Shown: piece by piece, positions 40,701-54,900 of the stretch
Position numbering within the stretch: position 1 is the stretch's first letter
How the letters are laid out: the number at the start of each line of letters is the position of its first letter
Assembly: GCA_026874595.1 (NCBI GenBank)
Contig: CM049320.1
Coordinates: 2,261,501 to 2,325,500, forward strand
Length of the DNA stretch: 64,000 nucleotides
Direction of reading: 5' to 3'
Source of the DNA: Sipunculus nudus
Lineage: Eukaryota; Annelida; Sipuncula; Golfingiida; Sipunculidae
The notes under the pieces: generated by a model
Database searches by the model: none
The model's input: only the letters and a program-made list of their open reading frames with translations
What the model was told of the DNA's origin: nothing
Made by a program: the position numbers and the translations under genes

Positions 40701-40966
40701 TATAACCAACACCTGCTTGGAATACCTTCCGCTGCGAAAATTGATTCGTTTCTAAAAGCATCCATTTGTTAAAGCTAACACACAAATACAAGAATCCTAC
40801 CTATCCTTGTGGTGAGGGTGTAAGGTTCAAATCCAGTTTGATTTAATTAAATGTGATGGTAAATCCATTATGATCGATGAGAATATCTCCATTGAAATAC
40901 ATATTTTTTTCAAACTCGCAGGCCATGGAGATAAACCTGCTTAAATCACTTCACTCATGAACACTA
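31776..40966. other. CLCN6 3' UTR and intergenic DNA between convergent genes
   Basis: No exon is recognised. AATAAA at 31979-31984 is a candidate CLCN6 poly(A) signal; TTTATT at 40368-40373 (AATAAA on the - strand) is a candidate for PRDM2. Minor items: C-run at about 32006-32015; short repeats of 'ggtggtcttattagacag' at 32560-32645 with MITE-like 'ctgtaaaacctgtattataa' at 32506; a 'gcagggttcact' tandem repeat at 35180-35330; G-run at about 36959-36970; and a fragment of the interspersed repeat at 38335-38375. An open frame at 32129-32377 has no recognisable domain. Confidence 0.5.
35180..35330. repeat. Short tandem repeat (about 36-53 bp units)
   Basis: 'ttctaatgttattgcagggt' with 'tcactttggctg' occurs two to three times, with shorter related copies. 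Non-coding. Confidence 0.6.
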
Positions 40967-42921
40967 TCACCTCCTCTTCCGCCCACGAGTTGATTTAGAA
41001 ACACCGTTAATTTTAGGTTTTGCAACCACACTGGATTCCTTGAACACAGCATCTCCATCAACTAAATCTTCTATCGTGTTTGCTTTGGTTGTGCTTTCAT
41101 TTGCATCAATTTGCATATCATTACTGGAGGTGATCTCTGCACCTTGATCACTGTTTGTGCGACTTAATCGCTGGCCTCTTTTTCGTTTCTTCTTCACCCG
41201 TTTTGCCTTCGCGGGCAGGTCATCATCACTCACATCATATAACTCCGCTCCCAGAACTTCAAACGACAACCCGCGTTTCTTGCGCATCCCTCTTCCCCTG
41301 ATGGGGGAGGAATCGCGTACCATATCAAAGTCTTTTGCAATTAAGAGACCACTTACATCTCTGCTCTTTATCGCCTCACTGACTTCATTAAATGCACACT
41401 CTGACCCCTTTTTCATCACAGAGTTATTCCTAATTTTTGCTGTTCTCAAAGAACCGCTTTTCCAGTCACATTTTTTTTGCTGCCGTTCCTTGATAGTTGA
41501 AGCCAGCTTTGCGACCACCTGTTTTCGACTGCTGTTTGTGATCCTTAAGGAGGTTTTCTGTTCGGAATCAGATCCTCCAGAAGGTATCTGTGATAACCTG
41601 GTACCGGCGCATGCTGCTTGTGGCTCCACCTGCTGATCAGCTAACACATCAGGACACTCAGTAACTGTGTCACATTGACCTAATTCATTGACCTCACATT
41701 TTTCTCTACTAGAATCAGAATCCTTAGAGGTAAAAGTACCACTGCCATTGAAGCTAGAATTAGACATTTTTGTTACACCTTTCGCAATGTTCATCCTAGT
41801 TACAGCTTTCCTTGGTCTCCCTAATTTGCATATTTTATCCTTGCCTCTAGGTATTACAGTGTTCTTGGAAGCATGGACATCCTCTATTGTTTTTAATACA
41901 GGAGCGACTTCAGCGTGCATTGGGAGATTACTCTCACTATCACGTGAAGACACAGCCATTGGAGAATCTGATTGGTCCATTACATTACCATCTGAGGTAT
42001 TGAAAGCAGAAGTGCTGGCCGCATGACTTGATGATCCGTCATCTCCATTGATGTTGTACGCCCTGCCGTCTCCGTGCTGCCACTCGTCACCATCATCGCT
42101 GTCATGTTCAGTTTCTTTCCTACGTTTTACGGTAGTCCAGCGATGGTTCTTGCGTTTCTTCCGTCGACGTCCTCGTAAGCTGATGGTACGGGGTGAACTG
42201 CTGCCGCTGCTCATACGATCAATCTCCGCCTGCAGCAGTCGAATCTGCTGTTTGAGGTCAGCCTCCCAGTTCAGATCCAGACGGCAGCCATTTTGAAGGC
42301 GATGTTTTCGAACACTGCAGATTTTGAACACATGGGTACGCAGGCTTCCGGGGTAGACAAAGTTTTTCTGGCAGTAATGACACCGGTGCTTTTTCTCGGC
42401 CAACATGCCTTGTTCATAGACTCCCTCAATAAACAACGGCTGTCTGACTTGGACGTCTTTAAGTTTATCTTTTTTGTCACATTTCTTGATGTGACGTTCT
42501 AGCAGTAATATCGTTTTGAATTTTGCTCCACAACCTTGACATTCATGCATATCCACCAGTTCCGTCATTTCTCTCCGTCGTATGTGCTGCCCTGGATTGT
42601 ACAGAAGACCAAAATTCCTTCTCCGTTTGCGAACACTAGCCATGTGAAGCAGAGAATTGCTCGGGCCAGACAGACTGTTGTAAATTAAACCAGGTATCCG
42701 TCCTGTTTTGATTTCTTTTCCTTGTTTCCTTCTATAATATTTCTTCTTTTTAATGTTGACCTTTGTCCTACGACCCATGACCCTGTGACTTTGATCTCGT
42801 ATTTGGGGTTCAGGACAGACTGGGCTAGCACAAGTCATGATGTGTTCATGAAGGGCTTCCACGTTAGGTAGAGCTGTCAGACATTTTGTGCATTTGATGA
42901 TCCCCTTACTGCGAAGGTTAT
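40967..42921 (-). CDS. PRDM2: PRDM2 last coding exon (three C2HC fingers, AT-hook, basic tail)
   Basis: Acceptor TTATATTTCAG; 1,955 bp to TGA at 40969-40967. It starts with IKCTKCLTALPNVEALHEHI (C2HC finger 1076-1096), the counterpart of the human RCTKCGKG finger. It continues with the fingers MHECQGCGAKF (1193-1213) and HRCHYCQKNF (1246-1267), a short predicted coiled coil (about 1284-1302), serine-rich and basic parts, AT-hook GRPRK and a C-terminal GRKRR. Antisense open frames at 41157-41636, 41688-42026 and 42048-42296 are shadows. A - strand AATAAA is at 40373-40368. Confidence 0.93.
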
Positions 42922-45900
42922 CTGAAATATAACATTATCTTATGAAAAAAAAATAAACTCATATTTTATCAAATAAATACACATTCACATGGCAAATGCT
43001 TTTTTACAACTGCTAACATATAAGGTTATTTAGCATTATTATTAAAAATTTGTGTGATCTGAAAACTGAATGTTTATATGTCTCTCTGTTTGTTTTGGCA
43101 GTATTCTAGAATTCTCAAAATGTAACAGAGATATATCAGTGAAATTCAGGTTATAGGCTCTTCCAGTTCCCTTTCATATTACATTACATTACGTAAAATC
43201 TGAAGAGCTCATAAACACAAAACCAAAAATGCCCTTTAAAATGTGTTTGGAGGAAAACATGCAGACACAGGTCTTTAGACAGATCATACTGCCTATTTGC
43301 ATGAACATCAGATTTTTCTTCTATTTTAAACATAAATTTTCACCAAAATTTCTGGAAGGTCACCAAGATTTTTTCTGGTTACAGGTTACCACCTCCATTT
43401 TTGATTTCCATTTTAGTTTGGAACTATGTGACAAGGAGGTAGCACTCACTTCCTGTCATATAATTGTTTCCCTGTGTCATCCAGGCCTGGTGTCAACCAC
43501 ACCTGTAGGTCATGGGTGTTAAATCACCCCCATTGCTGAGTAAGTAACACTGAAGAACCCCTCAAAGAGGTACTTATTTGTGAGGCTGTGTACAGCTGCA
43601 GGGTACAGCATTCGCATTAAGCCTGCAGAATGCTCAGCCCATGGACCATGGAAAAGCTAACTCCTCTGCTGTGCTTTGAATACACAACCTCCCAGTTTTT
43701 ATTTCTTTGCTCTAACCCTACAACTCAGAAGCCGGTTTCAGGAATTTTGAAACAGGAAAAAAGGAATAATAAAACTTACCTGTGCCGTTATTTTGTGGAG
43801 TTCGTCCAGTCAAGAGTCCCACTGGGTTTGGTGTCTGACACCAAGTGATCTGGAAGCGTTTGTCAGTCTCAATGAATTGACAAGCAACCTTGGAGTGCAG
43901 TGACACCTGGTGGTCAAAAAGTGCCTGCGGATCCCAGAACTCAGCGTAACACACCATGCATATATATTTCCTAAAGTCATCATAGTAAAATGTATCGGTG
44001 GCCTCATTGCTTGCAAACATCAGTTTTCCAGGAAACTTAGCATGTAAATCCGGAGTCCCTTGGCTTGATGGGATACTCTCTGTAGGAGACGCTGAAGACT
44101 TCAGCTGTATGGCAGAGAAGTGAAGTTCCTCCGCAGGGTTCGGCGTTCCAACCTCTCTCTCTGATGTAACAATATTTTTATGAACACTCAGGTCCAGGGG
44201 TTCATGTTGTGTAGGAATGTCGTTCTCCATGAAACTCTTTAACATGACTGAACCCGAAGCTTGAGTAATGGATTCCACCGCTGCTTTATCTGACTTAGCC
44301 CTTGACACTGCAAGATTGTTTTCTGATCTTGACTCTTCAACCGACTTTCTATCACCAGGCACTGAGATACATGACATATCGACTGGTGTAATCCCGTTCT
44401 GCGATGGTAACATGTAAGTGCTTGTTGTTTTTACATGACCTTTCTCGTTTGAGATTTTTGACTGTCGCACACCGCAGCCATGTTTGTTGACCATATGATC
44501 ATGGTACAAGTTACGTCGATGGAATACCCGCATACACAAATGGCATTTATGAAGCTCTGGTACTTGTATCAGAGGAGGTTTAACATCACTGCAACTCATG
44601 TTTTTCTTATCCTCATTGCTTAATTCCAGTTTTCTAGCAGTCCCCTGTAGCACAGCACGTTTGATATTATCACTATCTCCATTTTGAAATAAGACGCTAT
44701 TGTCCATAGTTTTTTGTGGTGTAATAATACGCTTGGCTTTAAATCCATTTGGAAAATTGTACTTATCCCAATCAAAGGTTGGAGAAGTCATTTGAGTCTT
44801 TTCTGGGCTCTCTTCACCTTCTTTGACCTCTGACCTGAAGTGTTTCTCAGGTGTTTCAAGTGCGGATGCTTTGCCATCAACATGCATGGTTAAATTCTCC
44901 GCAATATTTTCTGATAAATGTGCAAAGTATTCTGCCTCATCATCATCATCATCAAAACCATCAATTGCGTCCATTTTGGACTCAGAGGAGTCTGATCCAG
45001 TGTAGCTTTTGCTCATTCCCAACAGATGGCGTTGATGTGCTAGACGACGGTGGCGACACATGTTGGCGTAGTTGTGGAAGCGTTTCTTGCAAACAGTGCA
45101 CGCAAACTTAAATCCTGATTTCTGCTGAGCTAGGTACATGGATTCCTCGCGATCCTGATTTGTATCAAACACTGCGTTGGTTTCTCGTTTAGCTTTGAGG
45201 CTATCATTATTTTCTGCTGACTCATTGTGGGTCAGTAAATGTTCAAGTAAGTTTTTCTCCATGGAAAAATACTTAGGACAAAAAGCACAGTCATAGAAGT
45301 ACTCCGGATGAACCCTTTTGATGTGCTTTTTTAGGTCACCACTTTGAGAGAACGCGTTGTTGCAGTGAAGGCACACGACTTTACGACCAAGGTGGATCAT
45401 CTCATGACGCTTTTGATTGGTTGCTGTGGGAAAATGCTTGTGGCAGAACTTGCATTCATACGGCTTAGCACCTACAACAAATATAAAGAGTATTACAATT
45501 TGTTTTCAGTATTTACATATAGTTTCATTACAATGATGCATAGAAAGTTTTTTAACTTCAAGTATGCAATTTATTGAGTACCCTCTAATTTTTACATGCA
45601 TATGGCAAAGTTTCTAAAGGAAATAAAGTTATAAGCATAAAATTAAAAGAAACGTTATTATAATTTTTATAACTGGATTTATATGTTTGATGCATAATAT
45701 TGAATAATCTAGTATATTTTGTCAAAAGAATGAAAATCTGAAGTCTAAGGTTGGCAAACACTAATTGAGGAAATTTGGAGAAAAACCTTTGAATGAATTT
45801 GCAGAAAACATTTGAATGGTTCTGGAGGAAAACCATAGAATGGTTCTGCAAAAAACCCTTGAATGGTTCTGCAGAAAAAAACTTTTGAATGGTTCTGCAG

Positions 45901-48900
45901 AAAACCATAGAATGGTTCTGCAGAAAACCATAGAATGGTTCTGAGGATAAATTGTGTTCACATGTTCTAGGATGTAAAGAGTTAAGCAAGCTGTAAAAAG
46001 TTCCTCTCTCTTTCTCATTCTCTCACTTGCTCTGGTACACTATCTACCCCATCCCTCCATAATTTGTCTGTAACTGACCTGTATGTACCATGACGTGTCT
46101 CATGAGGTTTTGTTTCTGACTGAACTTCATGTCACACTGGTCACAGGAATATGTCTTCACACTGGACTTGGTGGGATGGTTGTCTGTAAATCAAATTAGT
46201 CTTTATCATATAAACAGATGATTATAAGTAAGCAACATTAATTTCAAAATGGTCAGGTACATTTTGTTGCTTGTTGGAAATCATGTATTTGTATTTTTCA
46301 AGTTTTCGGTATGTCCTGGAAAAAAACATAATTATATTTATGGAATAAACATAACCATCTGTATGCTCCCGAGGCAGTGGAAATCTTGCGCTTCTAAAGA
46401 AGCTACTGATTTTCCCGCTGCCTGCTTTGACCTTCTATGATGCTTCTATGATACCAGGTGGTGCACATGGACCTGTCTGCTGAAAAAAACTCCTGATGTG
46501 ACCAGCAGCCAACCAAACGCAAGTCAACAAACACTCGACAGGCATCAGGCTCCGCCCAGAAACCATATGTGGGGCAATTCTCTCTGAGCCTGTGGCATGT
46601 TCAAATGGTCGCTGGGGTGATGAGCTGTCACTCAAAATGAATTGAACAACAACTCAGCTCCTGTGTATGATACCACATGTTAAGGTCAAAACTTCCTGTT
46701 TCTCCTGGCACTAACTTGGGACAGATAGTTGTGTGACTGCAGGATCTGTTGCCTGTACAGTCTAACAGTCCAGTGGTCTGCCAAAAGCACTCAGAGCAAT
46801 ATTACCTCAGTTGGAAAATACAAGAAATTTAGGAATCGGTAGAAGCCCTGAGAATGATTCTGTATTGTATTTGTATGTTATTAATTGGCTTGTTCCGTAT
46901 TTAATTCATAACGGCCTGAAGATGGCATGTCCGCCCAAAGGCCAATATGAAGGCAATATCCAACAAACCAGTTCATAATATATTTATCAAATGGCCACTC
47001 ATATTATCAATACAACTTACTGTGTACAATCACTCTATTTTCACAAAGTGCTCAAGTAAATACTTCAAAAGCTTACATCCACTGGCACCTTCACACATTC
47101 AGGCTACTACTTTGATGTCAGTTTCATTCCTGAGCAGCACATCACAGAGCATAGTGACATCACACACCGCGTGATGCTTGTGGATTTAATTCAGGAGCAA
47201 TGAGTCACTGTGACATCACATAAACCATGATGCTTAATTGTCAATTTCATTCTATGGCCTCAAGTCACTGAGTACACTGAGGGCTGGGCTGATATGAGAC
47301 CACTGATATTAAATCAACATGTCAGCCATATTGCCCAAAAACAATGATATGAACCTCATATGACATGTCATATCACATATGCCAGAGCCTCTGTATTTGT
47401 GTGATAAAATGTGTGGCATAAATAATTAAACAAGGGACCTATGGGTCACGATGCTCAGCTGTTATATATGATAAAAACATATTATTTAGAAATGAGGCAC
47501 ATGCTGGTTTTGTGTGGTAATAAATATAAGCTGTATTATGAGTTGTTGTTGTTTAGCTTATGTATGATTTTGATAGTACCTTTGGAGACAGGGAAGAGGA
47601 TTGATTTCATTTATTTTATTAACAAATGGAGTACTACTGTCACACAGATTTTGACTTGGCCATATAACTTATAAGCAGAACATATAATATAAGAGTTTAA
47701 CTATTTATTAAAAAAATTACAAATATTGTCCCAAATATAATTTTTATTAAAAATAATAAGAGAATCATATGATTTTTTAAAATGAAATATAACTGATATG
47801 ATTATTAAAATAATATTAAAAAAATATATACATGAATGCATTTTGAAAGTATTTGCACGAGTATTCATATACTTTCATTTTTACCTGAATTCCCATTCTT
47901 TATGCAAGAAATTTTATAATGGAGTACATAATCATATTCGTATTTAAATACAATTACAAAGTATTCACACCATGTCTGGTATATATTCAGTTTTCACCAA
48001 ACAATGATGTTGAGAATCCAGAATATACAAAATTCACACATTTAAATAATGATCATAAGTACCTGGTTTTATGGCTTTTATTTATATTAAAAAATAACTG
48101 TAAAAAATTCATTTTGGACTAATTTCACATCAATGTACACATTAGACACAGTAGGAATCTAGATTAATATTATCAACTGCATCTTTGTCTATCATTAATT
48201 TCCTTCATATAATCCTTAATGATTAGTAATGAATAATATGATTTACTTCTTTATCATTAAAAATGAACTGAAAAATGCCATAGGTGACTGCATGGTGTTA
48301 TTTGGAATATGTGACATTCTACCCATCGATACAAGATTCTTATATCATCAGTAACTGCAAGTTAATTTCCTGTTATTATAAACTAACAAATTCCTTTTCT
48401 ATTTTTCTTTAATTTGTTATTATAAACCAATAAAAATTTATTAATTTATTGTTTATTGTTATGTTGTTGGTTAAAACTATTAGATGAGTTGGGTTGAACA
48501 CCTGAATCAACTGTGGCTGGCCATAAGCTGCCTGGAATCTCCCCTCAAGCGTGCATAATTTGATGAAAGGTCAACAAGGTCAACATACAGGTGACTCAAG
48601 AGGGGCTGGAGAGAGCCAAAGTCTGACAGGGTCTCATAAAAAACATTAATAAAAGCTACAATATTTGGCAAATTTCTTTCAGCTTTCTAAACTAAAAAGC
48701 TGAAATCCTTATGTGTGCATGATATGAAAATTATATCAACAGTGCTCACGGGAAACAAACGTGCCATGGTCACAGTTGGGCAAAATTTAAGGTACTAATT
48801 TTATATTTATACTAATAACTTATAAAATTTGAAAAATTCAGAACTAATTTTGGGTATTCAATTGAATCTTGATTAAATAATGTTACATCCCTGGCAAAAA

Positions 48901-51900
48901 AATCTCTAGCTTCAGCAATGCCCTTGTTAAGGGAGTAAATATATTTCTTGATTTTTTACAAAGTGCATTATGTTTGGGCCCATAACTTAAAAAAAAATAC
49001 ACAATACTGACATCATTTCTGGCATGTGCATAGTGAATGTATAGAAAAATATGTATATTATATATGATCAAAGTCAGATCAGTGGTTTTGATATTAGGCA
49101 GTCTTAAAGTGTAACATTGGGTTTTTAATGGAAAAATGAAGTTTTTCATTGATATCTCGAAGGAATTAAGTCCTAGTGACCAAATTCTTGGCATGGTAGG
49201 GGATTTTGGAGAAATCTAACTGTATGCCAAATTTAAGGAACTTAGAGCTGAAGCTCAGAGCTGAGCTCTAGCAAACTGCATAACACTAGCAATATGTGAC
49301 ATGGTGCTTGAAAACTTGAATAAAATCTACAGTTTTTGATCAACTGGTTTCAAATTTTTGGTGTTAACAGTTGAAATGCTAACAAAAACATGCTGTGAAA
49401 ATTAAATCCACAGCAGTTACAGCAAAAAAACGTGCCATGGTCAAAGTTGGGCAAAATTTAAGGTACCAATTTTTTATTTTTGCTAATATTTTTAAAAATT
49501 TAAAAGATTTTGATCTAATTTTGGGTATACAATTTAATTTTGATTAATAAAAGTAATATTAATGGAAAAAAAGTGCTTAGCTTTAACAAGTTTTGTGTTA
49601 AGTGATAAAATTTCTTTCCTGATTATTTACAAAATGCATTATGTTTGGGCCCATAACTTTTTTAAATTAAATAATACAGACCTAATTTCTGGCATGTACA
49701 TAGGAATTATATAGAGGATTATTTATAGGAAATATGAGGAAAAACAGATGAGTGGTTTTGATATTAGGCAGTCCTAAAGTGTGAAAATAGGTTTTTAATA
49801 AAAAATTGAGGTTTTTCCTTAATTTCTCAAAGGAATGAAGTCGCAAAGACCCAGTTTTCGGCTCGGTAGGATATCTTGGGGACATCTAACATTATGCTGA
49901 ATTTTGGATTCCTAGGTCTTATGGTTTTAAAACGTGCCACATCTACGGACGGACGGACGGACGGACGGACAGACGGACGGACGACAGACAATGGACCACG
50001 ACTATAGCTCAGATGACTTATAGTCAGCTGAGCTAATAAAAATACTGGGAGAAACCTAAAGAACAAGTATATTTGTAAAATAACTCGCCCAGATGGTGCT
50101 TGAGCTCCAGGTGATAATCAAACAGATTGTTACACAGGTTACATCGGTAAAGCCCTGGCATCTTCTCTGCCACCTCGTCAGGTGTCAAGGACATGCGGGC
50201 TGCCGACAGCTGATCATCCACAACTTCATTAGTGCTGCCATCTGGTATCATGTAAATAATTTTCACAGTTTAAGATCATACAATGTATAAAATATAAGAT
50301 ATATAATACTGAAGAAGATAGAAGATTTATAAACATTGAAGTGATTATTTATTTTATTACTGATCACTAGTTTATAATGGTATGTTTGTTACTGACCATT
50401 TGTTTGTAACAGCGAATTTGCTACTATCTGTGTGTGATGGGTAAGTTTCTAACTGATCATTTGTTATTATACTAAGTTTGTTTCTGACCATTTGTTTTAT
50501 TAAGGTAAATATCTTACTGACCTTTTGTTTGTGAAAACAGGTTTGTTACTGACCATTAATTGTAATGCTAAGTTTGTTAATGACCATTAATTGTAATGCT
50601 AAGTTTGTTACTGGCCATTAATTGTAATGCTAAGTTTGTTACTGGCCATTAATTGTAATGCTAAGTTTGTTACTGGCCATTAATTGTAATGCTAAGTTTG
50701 TAACGGCCATTAATTGTAATGCTTAGTTTGTTACTGGCCATTAATTGTAATGCTAAGTTTGTTACTGGCCATTAATTGTAATGCTACGTTTGTTACTGGC
50801 CATTAATTGTAATGCTAAGTTTGTTACTGGCCATTAATTGTAATGCTAAGTTTGTTACTGGCCATTAATTGTAATGCTAAGTTTGTTACTGGCCATTAAT
50901 TGTAATGCTAAGTATGTTACTGGCCATTAACTGTAATGCTAGGTTTGTTACTGACAATTAATTGTAATGCTAAGTTTGTTAATGACCATTAATTGTAATG
51001 CTAAGTTTGTTACTGGCCATTAATTGTAATGCTAAGTTTGTTACTGGCCATTAATTGTAATGCTAAGTTTGTTACTGGCCATTAATTGTAATGCTTAGTT
51101 TGTAACGGCCATTAATTGTAATGCTTAGTTTGTTACTGGCCATTAATTGTAATGCTGAGTTTGTTACTGGCCATTAATTGTAATGCTGAGTTTGTTACTG
51201 ACCATTAATTGTAATGCTAAGTTTGTTACTGACCATTAATTGTAATGCTAAGTTTGTTACTGGCCACTAATTGTAATGCTAAGTTTGTTACTGACCATTA
51301 ATTGTTATGCTGATTTGTAACTGACCATTAACTGTAATGCTAAGTTTGTTACTGACCATTAATTGTTATGCTGATTTGTAACTGACCATTAACTGTAATG
51401 CTAATTTGTTACTGACCATTTGTTGGCTCTGATTTTATCTGCTCTTCTGATTTCTCTCCCTCCTCATTAGCTGCTGGGGGTGCATCATTACCCTCTTCTT
51501 CATTCAGCTTTTCCTCTGTATCTTTCACATCCTCAGTTGCCATGGAAACCTCCTCTGCAGCAGGAGTCCCATGATTCTCTGCTTCGTCAGAGCATGACTC
51601 ATCCTTGTCTTTGGATTCTGTTTCTTCTTTAACAGACACTTCATTATCAACATCAACTTTATTTTCTTCAGTTACCCCGTTCTCTTTTCGATCTTTATTA
51701 TTATTCTGATCTCCTTTACTAGAGAGCTTCAGCTCACCTCCTTTCATGAGTTCTTCCTGTCTGCGGGCTGTGCGACCTTTAAAACTAGTAACTTCATCTG
51801 CTTTTATACAACAGTTCAGGCGGTCAGCCTCACAGATGTATGCATAGTTAATATGATTGCGGATGTAATGTCGTTTTAAACTGAAGGCATGGCGGTATGT

Positions 51901-54900
51901 ACCCGTACATATATCACATTTATACATTTTCTTCCCGGCTTGATAAACCACGTTTTTCTTGTGCAGTTCAAACAGGTATTCTCCCTCCTGGGGTGGAGGG
52001 TACCTGTTAGGCCCTGAGGTTTTCCCAGTGGGACTTGCATTGTTAGAGGAAATGCTGGTTTTCCTGGATTTCACAGGAGAGTCGGCCAGCTCCTCTTCTG
52101 GATGTTGAGAGTTGCTCTCCTTCCTCTTCTTCCCTTTGGGACTGGTCTTTGGACTTGTGTTCTGATTGGGTTTGCGTCCTGTAACAGGATGAAACAGAAT
52201 TAGCTACATCAAAGTCGAGACCACATATAAAAGACACTACCTTGTTTCTAATATTTCAATTTTTTCAGTGTTTAAAGCAAGGTGTTGATAACAGCCCTCT
52301 GTTCAGAAATGATGGTTTGTCTGTGGAAACTGTTTATATGTTTCATGTATATTAATTGCTCAAAATAAAAGTCACTATGTGAAGAAAATATGAAATCAGA
52401 CAGACAATGATCTCAAGTCAAAGCTTAGCATGACTAGCAGCTAAATGGAGATATTAATAATTCATAAACAAAGTATTACAAAATACTGTCTGAAAAAAAA
52501 TAACATTTGAACATATTATTTCTTTTTGAACAAATAATGTCTGAACTAATGTTGTCTTAACAATAATGTCTGAACAAATCATATCTAAAAAGGTGATGTC
52601 TGAAAGAATTGACCTTTACGTTTCTTCTTTTTCAGGCTTGCTAGAGCAGATTTGTCAAACCATGTGAGGAGCTCATCACCGGCTGAAACCTCCTGATAAA
52701 ATACCAAACAATGACGTTAAGAGAGTGACAGTACTATGAACGTACACTTAATTTCCCTAATTTACACTGACTTTTGCCAAATATGACAGAAGAGTAGCAC
52801 TGTGACTATGAGATAATTCACTTTATTTTAAGGGCTAAAAATCATAGAACTACTTGAGCTTAGCCACAGTCAGGTGTGTAAGACACTTTTCTATGTACGT
52901 TACATGTTTCAAAAGAAATGAAAATTCATTTTCAGGAGAAATTTCTACTTGTTGTCATAGAGATGGATTAATTTATTGATTTGAAAGAAGTTGGTTTGTT
53001 GATAATGTGCAGTTCTGGAATTGACATCTCAAGTAGGCAAGACCAAAAACCAGTTTAAAGGTACACTTTTGGATGAATTTGAGTGTTTTGGTTGAATTCA
53101 ACACAAAACATTGCTAAAATTGTTAAATGAAGCAGTTACTTATAATTCTTGATCATGTCTATAGAACCTACTATAAATAACCCTAAACTTCTGCTGAGTT
53201 TGTCTGAAAAGATGTCAGCCCCATTAACACTAGAAAGATCCCACCAACTATAGCTCGCTCCACATTACATCTTGTAATAATACTGGTCTGGCAAAACACC
53301 GCTCCAAACTTTTGCTTTAGACCACTGCACATGTCAAGCTCTGTCCAAATATTGCCTTGCATGTACACTTAAGAGATCTGGCACGATAAAACTGCACACA
53401 TGTAGTACTAGTACCAGGTGTTGGACCATGCTAAATCTAGAGCAGGTCACTCTAGCGCTCGCTCCTGTTACAATTAACACTAAATTCAGCAAACTCCAAC
53501 TGCAGTGTAGTGTGCACGAGAATCTAGACCAACCAGAAACTGATGGTCTGGTTGAAACTGCTCTAAATCAAAATCAAGAGCATTCATCCCAGACCTGGTG
53601 TATTTGTGTGATCTACAGTGGTCTAGATTTTGTGTGTAACTGAGGCTCTTTATTGTTACCTTGATAGTCCTGTAGTAGATGTCCGTGCCCTCCTGCTCTG
53701 ACACCATGTTCTGTTCCTCGAAGTAGCGTGCACAGTTGATGTATCGTAACCAGTTACTCTTCTCAGGTTCAGTAGCGTCAATGTACCAGAGAACGTCCTC
53801 TGACTCAGACTCAGGGTCGATGATCTGAAAAATTGTAAAATTGATGATCTGAAAAATCATTAAATCAATGATCTGAAAAATTTTAAAATCAATCAAGTGA
53901 AAAATTGTCAAAATCACTGATCTGAAAATCGTAAAATCAATGATCTGAAAAATCAAACAAGTGACCCATGGGTCATGACGCTCAGCTGACTGGGAAGAGA
54001 TTCGCAAAAGGAAATTTTATCATCAGAATGGTAGTATATACCCATTCAACTGAAGCATCAAACAGATTAACCAACAGGCCAAGATTTAGTCTGTATTTAT
54101 ATATCTCAAAAATAGAGAAAAATGTGTAAACTTTTAAAACTAGAATACGGGTAACCGACAAGTGACTACGTGTATCTGCCAAAATCGGATAGTGAGGCAT
54201 GGATTGAGTGGCAAGGGGAAATAGAGTGAGGTATGTTGCATATTAGCATGGATGTCTGCAGCCTAAATGTGTATGTAGGTTGTGCCACCGACCACAAATC
54301 CAGAAAGCTGTCCAAGTTGTATACACCTGCAAAATTTTAGGCAGAAAAGTCAAACCACTACATGTATATGAGCGATTTTTGCCCATGGCAGACAAACAGA
54401 CAAACACTGTGCAAAAATCTTTGCAGGTAACCCCTCCAGTTTTGTGTATGATAAAGACCTATGTGAGATCTAAACACATGCACAATTTTGGCCCAATCGG
54501 TCAAATGGTTCCTGAGATATGAGCTTGGATGTGTCCAGTGTTAACTAGAATGTAGGTGGCGCCACCTGTCATAAAATCAAGAAAGCTGTCCACGATGTAT
54601 AAACCTGCAAAATTTTAGGCAGTTATGTCGAACCACTACAGAGAAATGAGTAATTTTAGGCCACGGCAGACTAACAGACAGACACTGTGCAAACATTGTT
54701 ACAGGTGGCACCACCATTTTTTGTGTATGTTACAGAGCTATCAAAGGGCTACATTTGTATAAATTTTATTTCCTGATCGGTCAAACGGTTCCCGAGATAT
54801 AAGCTTGGATGTCATCAGCGTGAACGTGAATGTAGGTGGCGCCACCTGTCATAAAATCAAGAAAGCTATCCTGGATGTATTCACATGACGAATTTCAGGT

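Noticed and set aside
40825-40840. tRNA B-box-like ggttcaaatcc
   Set aside because: No matching A box or cloverleaf could be drawn around it.
41157-42502. Several + strand open frames (60-159 codons)
   Set aside because: They are antisense shadows of the PRDM2 last exon, which has strong protein similarity on the - strand.
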